The notes below the pieces were generated by a model. The model had not been told where the DNA came from and made no database searches. It saw only the letters and a list, made by a program, of their open reading frames with translations. The translations under genes and the position numbers were made by a program. 8,780 nt of DNA from Acidobacteriota bacterium (GTDB taxonomy: Bacteria > Acidobacteriota > Blastocatellia > RBC074), in assembly GCA_013140935.1 (NCBI GenBank), contig JABFSD010000707.1:1-8780 (forward strand). The letters run 5' to 3'. Below, in pieces: positions 1 through 5,111 of the stretch (its first letter is position 1; every line of letters starts with the position of its first letter).

Positions 1-1185
1 ATTGAACGCGGCCGCTGGCGGCGCTTCCCAGCCGTTATCGCCGAACTGATTGACGTTGACAGCGCCCGCGCGCAACGTCACGGCCAAACTCGGCAACACC
101 TGAGTCAAGGCTTGCGCACCTTGCGCCAACGCCGCGTCCGATTCGCTCATGCTCCAATCCACGTAAACCTGAATCACCGGGCCGCTGGCCGCCGTCGCGC
201 CTTCTGTCCTTTGCGCTTGCGCCTCCGTTGCACTGCTTGACCCGAATTCACAACCGCTCAAACTCAACGCCCCGGTGAGCAGCAAAGGCAACATCCACGA
301 CAAGCCGCTCGCGTGAAAACCATTGCGAGCCGATGACGTAGCGCGCCGCACCCGTGGGTCATTCAGCGGCATCCATTCCACCCGCGCCGGTGGCTGCGAC
401 ACCGCACGCGGTTGCGCCATCACTGCGTCAGTGCGCTGCGCCACCGGTAAGCTGGGAGCAGCGGGTTTATCCAACTCGCGCTCGAGCTGCTCGACCAACC
501 GCAACACGCGCAACGTCTCGACGGCTTCGCGCTCGGTCACGCGGTAGCTCCGTTCGGCGTACTTGCTGCGGTTATACAAATAGGCCAAACAGAACATGCC
601 CGTCGCCAGGCCCATGCAACCCAGCCCCAATCCGACCAGCGCCAGGTTAAGTGCGCCCGACAGCCACAGCGCCCACGCGCCTAAGACGGTGCGTCCGCCC
701 GCCAACACACCCGCCGACAACAGCGTCAGCACCAACGCCGGCCACAGCACGAATCGCTGCAAGCGCCGCTTCGTGCGTTGCGGACGCAACCGGTCGTCGA
801 GCAACAAGAGCAGCACGCTCTTGACGCCGAAGATCAGCACCAGCGAAACGCCGATCAACAACAGCGGATTGATGAGCATCACCAACGCCATCGCTACATC
901 GAGGCCGAGGTGTACGAACGTGAGCAGCCAGCCCATCACCGTCGCCAGCCGCGCATCGCGCACGTCTTGCGGCAACGCCAGCGGACGCACTTCGCCCGCG
1001 AGTTCCCGCGACAACCACGCTTCGCACCAGGCTTTGTATTCAACTCGCTGATGCCGCGCGTCTTCGGTCAGACGATTCATCTCCTGCTGCAAACGCGGCT
1101 GGGCTTCCGTCACGGCTTGCCGCCGCTGTTGGCGCGCACCGTTCTGCATATCGAAACTGATTCGGTCGAGTAACTTGTCGTTCAT
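1..1185 (-). CDS. Polytopic membrane protein with internal lipobox and von Willebrand A-like domain, 3' end outside the window
   Basis: The frame from the ATG at 1185 is open for 395 codons to the window edge, so the C-terminus is missing. AGGAGG seven bases upstream fixes the start. Residues 1-78 are soluble and charged, probably helical. Hydrophobic segments lie at about 81-104, 107-129, 145-163 and 168-204 (one long or two helices); the basic loop 130-144 and the basic stretch after 205 suggest these face the cytoplasm. A charged helix (about 215-240) and a Pro/Ala-rich linker follow. A basic segment (278-287), a hydrophobic core (about 295-310) and L-S-G-C at 309-312 then look exactly like a lipoprotein signal peptide, but in mid-protein. 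After a Ser/Ala/Thr linker, VIQVYVDWSMSES (337-349) has the D-x-S-x-S metal-site pattern of a vWA domain, which would lie outside the cytoplasm. No family was recognised. An internal ATG at 372 could start a separate lipoprotein. Confidence 0.75.
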   Translation of the reverse strand, partial: MNDKLLDRISFDMQNGARQQRRQAVTEAQPRLQQEMNRLTEDARHQRVEYKAWCEAWLSRELAGEVRPLALPQDVRDARLATVMGWLLTFVHLGLDVAMALVMLINPLLLIGVSLVLIFGVKSVLLLLLDDRLRPQRTKRRLQRFVLWPALVLTLLSAGVLAGGRTVLGAWALWLSGALNLALVGLGLGCMGLATGMFCLAYLYNRSKYAERSYRVTEREAVETLRVLRLVEQLERELDKPAAPSLPVAQRTDAVMAQPRAVSQPPARVEWMPLNDPRVRRATSSARNGFHASGLSWMLPLLLTGALSLSGCEFGSSSATEAQAQRTEGATAASGPVIQVYVDWSMSESDAALAQGAQALTQVLPSLAVTLRAGAVNVNQFGDNGWEAPPAAAFN

Positions 1186-1228
1186 CGCATTTCCTCCTGC
1201 TGGAAAAAAGACACACTTCTGCCTGCGC

Positions 1229-1244
1229 GGCGCGGCTTCGCGCC
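1229..1244. other. GC-rich 6-bp hairpin between the two downstream genes
   Basis: GGCGCG and CGCGCC pair around a four-base loop in the 90-base gap. On the minus strand a run of six T follows only after about 18 bases, so this is not a standard intrinsic terminator. It may be an attenuating structure or mere GC-rich chance. Confidence 0.25.
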
Positions 1245-1275
1245 CCGTTGAAAACGATAGCGATATGAATGGTTG

Positions 1276-1581
1276 TCAGGCGGCGTCGGCCTTCAGCTTC
1301 AGGCGGCGCTCCCGCATGTAGTCGCGCATATACGCGCGTCGCTGTTGCTGACACGGTGCGTAATCAGCCAGAAACTGCTGCCAGCCGACGGCCTCGACCT
1401 GGCGCTGTTTCCAGTCTCTGACGCGCGCGCGCCGCAATTTCACCGCACAGTCGCGGTGATAAAGCGTCGTCGCCTTGAGCTTGCGCCCCGACTCGAACGG
1501 ACGGCGGCAATGCCAGCAGACGCGCTCAGTCGAATGGGTTGCGGAAACGGTTGTGACGGAAAGACTCTGCACTGGCTGCAA
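1276..1581 (-). CDS. Small basic protein with CxxC...HxxC putative zinc-binding motif
   Basis: This protein of about 101 aa was not recognised as a named family. Numbered from the TTG at 1581 it has C22-W-H-C25 and, 16 residues later, H42-R-D-C45, a spacing that could hold one zinc ion. The rest is strongly basic and helical, with KLRRARVRDWKQRQ at about 48-61 and YMRDYMRERRLKLK at about 84-97. A small nucleic-acid-binding protein is the simplest reading. The non-ATG start is chosen because AGGAGGT lies six bases upstream; GTG at 1584 is an alternative adding one residue. The gene follows a long gap after the CRISPR terminator and lies 90 bases before the membrane-protein gene, so it may be transcribed with that gene and not with the CRISPR operon. 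Function unknown. Confidence 0.6.
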   Translation of the reverse strand: MQPVQSLSVTTVSATHSTERVCWHCRRPFESGRKLKATTLYHRDCAVKLRRARVRDWKQRQVEAVGWQQFLADYAPCQQQRRAYMRDYMRERRLKLKADAA

Positions 1582-1587
1582 CACGGA

Positions 1588-1594
1588 ACCTCCT
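1588..1594 (-). promoter_or_regulatory. Strong Shine-Dalgarno site (AGGAGGT) for the small Cys/His gene
   Basis: A full AGGAGGT match stands six bases before a TTG codon at 1581 and three bases before a GTG at 1584. It shows that translation starts here rather than at the ATG codons further upstream in the same frame (1680, 1617), and the spacing favours TTG. Confidence 0.6.
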
Positions 1595-1823
1595 CTTTTG
1601 AGTAACGCCCACCGCATCGGCCAACCCACGGTGAAAACGTTTCTCACCGGCTTGGCCGCATCGCCGCGCCGACAATGCAATTGCTGTCAGACGCCGCCTA
1701 TTTTTTGGGTAGCCGTGTGAGCGAAAGCGAACTTCCTTCACCCGGCGCATTACATATAAGAGGTGCGACCATTGCTTTGGCCGCGACGTAAAGCGACTGG
1801 CTCAAAGCCGTTCGCCTTAGTCA

Positions 1824-1852
1824 CCCGTTCCGTGTTGATGCAGAAGAACGGG
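1824..1852. repeat. Perfect 7-bp inverted repeat (CCCGTTC / GAACGGG), 15-base spacer
   Basis: The arms at 1824-1830 and 1846-1852 are exact reverse complements and do not extend further. The element lies in the gene-free stretch upstream of the small Cys/His gene, so it could be an operator half-site pair or a small hairpin. Arms of this length can arise by chance, and no T-tract follows, so it is not a terminator. Confidence 0.3.
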
Positions 1853-1933
1853 AAGAACCATCAATTCAAGGAAAGCCTCACGACCACTGCGCTTGGCTCA
1901 CTGTCGTCGTGACGGCGCGCATCGTAGCAGGAA

Positions 1934-1975
1934 TGAAAAAGCGCGCAAGCTGTTTCCAGTTTACGCGCCTTTTTC
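1934..1975 (-). terminator. Rho-independent terminator of the CRISPR operon
   Basis: Read on the minus strand, the arms GAAAAAGGCGCG...CTG and CAG...CGCGCTTTTTC pair around a GAAA tetraloop, with one bulged G and two mismatches inside the stem. The T-tract follows on the minus strand, and the first arm begins inside the stop codon of the SAVED-like gene. Because the outer stem is A-rich on one side and T-rich on the other, it could also stop transcription on the plus strand. Confidence 0.7.
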
Positions 1976-2507
1976 ATAACAGCGGCATCCAGTATTCATA
2001 TACCTGCGGCGGCGCAGGATTCGGTTTGTGATAAAGCTTGACGGGAATCCAATTGCGGAACAGCGAACCAATGATCGTCCCGGCTTGCACCGGCCCCGCA
2101 ATGAAAAGATGAATTTCGGTGTAGCCCACGTCATCAAACGCGCGCCGCTTTTCGCGCAAGGCGTTGATGAATCGTTCGAGGTCTTCGGCGCTATTCAACC
2201 CATCCAGGTTCAATTCCTCAATCGGCATGTCCCACTGTTGGCTGGTCAGAAAAGTTCGCACTGACCCCTTGATAGACTCACTCGTAGGAATCAACGACAA
2301 CGCAAACGCCACCGGGGTCGCGCTCTGAATGCCCGCATGCTGCGTCCGCAATTCCGCGAAGTTGCCCAACGCCGCTTTCTCTTTCACCTGCGCCCGCAAC
2401 CGCCGCTCCTGCCGCCACACCAACGCAAACGTAGCCGCACCGATAATCGCCCCGACGACGCCGAACACATTGTCTACGCGGCCAAACCACGTCCAGAACT
2501 GTTCCAT
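1974..2507 (-). CDS. Single-pass membrane protein with short SAVED/CARF-like sensor domain; candidate cOA-activated effector
   Basis: This is a 177-aa protein. Residues about 14-31 form one hydrophobic helix, followed at once by the basic stretch RQERRLRAQVKEK (32-44); by the positive-inside rule the C-terminal part faces the cytoplasm. Residues about 64-177 resemble part of a SAVED domain: a strand VAFALSLIP (66-74) leading into a helix, a charged helix near 106-124, the hallmark EIHLFIAGP (131-139) followed by an Ala/Gly helix with IIGSLF (145-150), the strand IPVKLYHK (154-161), and YEYWMPLL at the C-terminus. SAVED domains bind cyclic nucleotides in CBASS and some type III CRISPR effectors; usual ones have two CARF-like halves, but only about one fits here, so dimerisation would be needed. 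The ATG at 2507 has AAGGA nine bases upstream; a GTG at 2627 would run 92 bases into csx15. It is the last gene before the terminator. The SAVED call is by pattern only. Confidence 0.7.
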   Translation of the reverse strand: MEQFWTWFGRVDNVFGVVGAIIGAATFALVWRQERRLRAQVKEKAALGNFAELRTQHAGIQSATPVAFALSLIPTSESIKGSVRTFLTSQQWDMPIEELNLDGLNSAEDLERFINALREKRRAFDDVGYTEIHLFIAGPVQAGTIIGSLFRNWIPVKLYHKPNPAPPQVYEYWMPLL

Positions 2508-2535
2508 TATGCAGCTTCCTTTATTGTGCCTTGCG

Positions 2536-2916
2536 TCAACGACCTTGCCGCGCCCGATCACGCACGGCTTGTAAATTGATAATTTCGGCAACTTCAAATT
2601 GCGGCGGCGTAACGTTCGCCACCGCACGCAAGCGAATGATCGCCGGAAAGTGCCCCATCCGCCCGTGCAACTCCGCCAGCAGCAGCGCCGCGATGACGTT
2701 GTGACTGGGCAGATTGATGAGCAGCGGCAGCGTTTGCCATTCCGCTTCGGTCAAGCCGACCGCATTCACCAGCGCGTGCGCCTGTTCGACGAAAGGCCGG
2801 GCCGGATCAAGCTGGGTTTTGACTTCGATCACCCGCTCGACGCGCTGACCGGTGAGTTGTTCGAGGGCGGCGGTTTGGGGAGCGGTGAGCGGGTGGGTGA
2901 AGTTGAGAATTACCAT
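2536..2916 (-). CDS. csx15: CRISPR-associated protein Csx15
   Basis: This 126-aa protein fits Csx15, a small family found with type III CRISPR systems. The N-terminus VILNFTHPLT (2-11), the block VERVIEV (26-32), RPFVEQAHALVNAVGLT (40-56), EWQTLPLLINLP (59-70), LAELHGRMGHFP (80-91) and the C-terminal EVAEIINLQAVRD (108-120) match the family as remembered. Alternating hydrophobic strands and helices are consistent with a small Rossmann-like fold. Csx15 has been grouped with small proteins proposed to bind or remove cyclic oligoadenylates; this comes from memory, and the sequence alone does not prove it. The ATG at 2916 was chosen because family members start directly at the M-x-x-L-N-F strand. 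A GTG at 2931 would add five residues and overlap the upstream stop by eight bases. The next gene, a SAVED-like membrane protein, begins 28 bases after this one, which fits a signal-control role. Confidence 0.85.
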   Translation of the reverse strand: MVILNFTHPLTAPQTAALEQLTGQRVERVIEVKTQLDPARPFVEQAHALVNAVGLTEAEWQTLPLLINLPSHNVIAALLLAELHGRMGHFPAIIRLRAVANVTPPQFEVAEIINLQAVRDRARQGR

Positions 2917-2923
2917 TTGGCGC

Positions 2924-5071
2924 TCAATCACTCCGCCGCCACCTTTTCAGATCATCAGGCACGCCTTCAACCTGTTCGGTAAAGGGAAGTATTTGCGCGC
3001 GCCGATCTCTGATCTTTTCCGGCTTGCGGTTTTTCATAAACCACTCGAAGTTTTTTGCATTCGTCCTCTCCAGCAATGGATAGTGTGTCAATAACCGATA
3101 ATCAGCGGGGAATTGCAGAATCGCGCTAAGGTCAACAATGTTGGATAACTGCTCGAAAGGTTTACCAAATCGTTGTTCCATCCAATCCTGAAATTCAGCC
3201 ACGTACTTTTCCCGCCAATTGGAAGCCGCCTGATTTCCTGCTTCGAATGATTCACGTGTAGCTGAAAAGAGTTGTTGGTAGCGTGTGTTCCGGTCAATCA
3301 AGACAACATCCTCGACAATGATGGCGACGCTGCCTAATCCAATCGGCTTTCCCATACCCATTTTATGAGCCATTCCTTCATCCAACGCTAGGCTCCATAA
3401 CAATGCTCCAAGTTCGTAGCCTTCAAGATTGGAAAAGTGAACCTTGAAACGGAACTCGTTATCCGCGGCCAGCAGGCGGACAGTGGAGTTTTGCGAGTTC
3501 TGCTTTTTCATTCCTTGTTTCTCTTGCCATTGGTATTGGCCTTTATCTTCTTGGTGCCAATAAAATTTGCGTCCTCGCAAGCGCATAGTTTTATCATCGT
3601 AATGACAATGTCGCGGATGTTTCCCGTCAACCCATACATCAGTTGGGTCATCGGCATTCGTTAAATAGAACTCGCAGGATGTTGGTTTGGGAGAACTCAA
3701 GATTTCGAGCGTGACCTCTGCTGCATACTTGACTTTATCGCCGGTGAAGTGCGCGTCCGAGAATGAAACTCTTCCGGCGTATGAAGACCGTTGAGATGAT
3801 CCCTGCTTTCCTTCGCTGACAAAGCCAAACAACCGCGCGGCTGGATCAAGTTGTTGATTATCAGTGGCCGGATGAAAGAATGGGTTAAGCAAATCCCTCA
3901 CAGATTGCCGATACCTGTATCGCGGTATTGAGACATATCCCAAATCACAGGCATCACCGTTACTTTCGCGGAAGTACACCAGTTGCCCTTCTTTCAATGG
4001 GTAGTTGTCGCGTTTGAGAATTTCTGCGGCAACAACCGCATTTTCAGAACTATCCCGTTGCTGCTTAGCACGGTCATGCTGTGCCTTAATCAGTTCGTTG
4101 TAGGCTTTCACTTCCTCTGTAGAGAACCGCAAGAGCTTCTTATCGGCCTCATAAAAAAATCTTTCACTGTGCTTCAAACTGGCACCGGCTTCATTCGTAA
4201 TGATGTGCTTGCCGGTCAGTTTCAAATAACCTTTTTTGGCTTTGACTTCATCCGGCTTTTGTTTATGCAAGGCGACGACGATCTCATTATTGTTGGGGGT
4301 GTTGCCAAGCTCAGCCCAGACTTCATCACCATCCGCTGCCCAGACCGCATCTCGATCAAGGACATCGAAAGGCACTCTGACAGTCCTCATCTTTTGTATC
4401 TCGCCAGGTGTATTGTGCGTCGGCAATTTAACGACTCTTCCTGCTGTTCTGCATTCACCTGGCAAGCTACGCCGATCTAACTGTTTTGAGCTAATGGCGG
4501 TAAAACCGCTGTTGGTTGCAGCCTCAAACACGGAGCGAATAGCGCCGCGAATGGTTGAGCCGTGAATCATTGGTATGCGGAGCTTATTGGATGGCGCTTC
4601 TATGGAGCAGTAATCCATCCGTTTGTGGCCCTTTGTTTCACTACCCTCTTCTGTGTCTTGCTTGATCGTATTGGAATCCGGTGTGAAAAAGGGGGTCAGC
4701 GTTTTTAACCGGCAAGTGACCGTACCTGAGAGCCCCTGAAAATTGTCGTGCGGCACAAACGCTTTTTTGAACTCCGCTTCTTGTTTGGCGACTCGCACAA
4801 AATTATACGGGTTTCTGAACTCACGCGGCCCAGTGGAATAATCCTGCGGATCAGACAACGTAATGCTCTCAAAACGATCCTCGCCTATGCGGCCAACTTT
4901 TGGCTCCCCCTTGTTACCCGCAGGAACAAAATGAAGGCTATCACCCACATTGATTAAACTAAGGTCTAAATCTTTGAGTACCGCCTTATCGGCCACATAG
5001 ACTTTTCCATCAGTCCCTGAAATGCGAAGAATTCTTCTTTGGCGATCAATCTGAGAAATTTTCCCCTGCAT
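2924..5071 (-). CDS. Large RAMP-superfamily protein (TIGR03986 type), second copy, with N-terminal cold-shock-like OB domain
   Basis: This 715-aa protein is a diverged paralogue of its upstream neighbour and presumably a second large RAMP subunit of the same complex. Shared landmarks are NPYNFVRV at 87-94, IHGSTIRGAIR at 169-179, a RLFGFVSEG segment at 413-421, YAGRVSFSDAHF at 431-442, GRKFYWHQ at 500-507, HFSNLEGYELGALLW at 545-559 and HKMGMGKPIGLGSV at 569-582. Residues 1-62 are extra: GKI at 3-5, a DG turn at 21-22, VYV at 24-26, a VGDSLHF strand at 42-48 and GNKGEPKVGRI at 52-62 follow the strand order of a cold-shock/OB domain, though the aromatic RNP1 residues are replaced by R-R-I-L-R-I. 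The ATG at 5071 has GAGG eight bases upstream. GC is about 42-43% in sampled 60-base lines against 60% or more in the neighbours, pointing to a separate origin. The gene ends seven bases before csx15. Confidence 0.85.
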   Translation of the reverse strand: MQGKISQIDRQRRILRISGTDGKVYVADKAVLKDLDLSLINVGDSLHFVPAGNKGEPKVGRIGEDRFESITLSDPQDYSTGPREFRNPYNFVRVAKQEAEFKKAFVPHDNFQGLSGTVTCRLKTLTPFFTPDSNTIKQDTEEGSETKGHKRMDYCSIEAPSNKLRIPMIHGSTIRGAIRSVFEAATNSGFTAISSKQLDRRSLPGECRTAGRVVKLPTHNTPGEIQKMRTVRVPFDVLDRDAVWAADGDEVWAELGNTPNNNEIVVALHKQKPDEVKAKKGYLKLTGKHIITNEAGASLKHSERFFYEADKKLLRFSTEEVKAYNELIKAQHDRAKQQRDSSENAVVAAEILKRDNYPLKEGQLVYFRESNGDACDLGYVSIPRYRYRQSVRDLLNPFFHPATDNQQLDPAARLFGFVSEGKQGSSQRSSYAGRVSFSDAHFTGDKVKYAAEVTLEILSSPKPTSCEFYLTNADDPTDVWVDGKHPRHCHYDDKTMRLRGRKFYWHQEDKGQYQWQEKQGMKKQNSQNSTVRLLAADNEFRFKVHFSNLEGYELGALLWSLALDEGMAHKMGMGKPIGLGSVAIIVEDVVLIDRNTRYQQLFSATRESFEAGNQAASNWREKYVAEFQDWMEQRFGKPFEQLSNIVDLSAILQFPADYRLLTHYPLLERTNAKNFEWFMKNRKPEKIRDRRAQILPFTEQVEGVPDDLKRWRRSD

Positions 5072-5081
5072 AGTCGTGTCC

Positions 5082-5109
5082 TCTATTTGATTTCAACTCT
5101 GTCTATTTG
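5082..5109. repeat. Direct repeat TCTATTTG x2 in the gap between the two large RAMP genes
   Basis: TCTATTTG occurs at 5082-5089 and again at 5102-5109, 20 bases apart start to start, in the 40-base AT-rich gap. The position coincides with the sharp drop in GC between the two paralogues. It may be a trace of a junction, a regulator site, or chance. Confidence 0.3.
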
Positions 5110-5111
5110 TC

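Larger units (their letters stand above)
1582..1933. other. Intergenic stretch without a recognised gene
   Basis: About 350 bases lie between the operon terminator and the small Cys/His gene. No open frame here has a plausible start with a ribosome binding site except the one beginning at 1581. The only structure seen is a perfect 7-base inverted repeat (1824-1830 and 1846-1852). A promoter for the downstream minus-strand genes is expected here, and a TATATG-like hexamer stands at about 1752-1757, but no convincing -35 partner was found. Confidence 0.5.

Noticed and set aside
323..1173. Plus-strand and alternative minus-strand open frames in the left 1.2 kb
   Set aside because: The minus-strand frame from 1185 to the edge has an AGGAGG site, membrane helices, a lipobox and a vWA motif. 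The others have Arg/Ser/Thr-rich or His-rich shadow composition.
1526..1750. Minus-strand 74-aa open frame starting at 1750
   Set aside because: There is no ribosome site before its ATG, it overlaps the better supported small gene in another frame, and its composition is low-complexity basic.
2508..2627. 217-aa version of the SAVED-like protein starting with GTG at 2627
   Set aside because: It would overlap csx15 by 92 bases. The added residues are a basic shadow sequence in front of a well-supported ATG.
3983..4480. Plus-strand 165-aa open frame opposite the second RAMP gene
   Set aside because: It looks hydrophobic, but it is the complement of a coding frame with conserved RAMP motifs on both sides; no separate gene signal.
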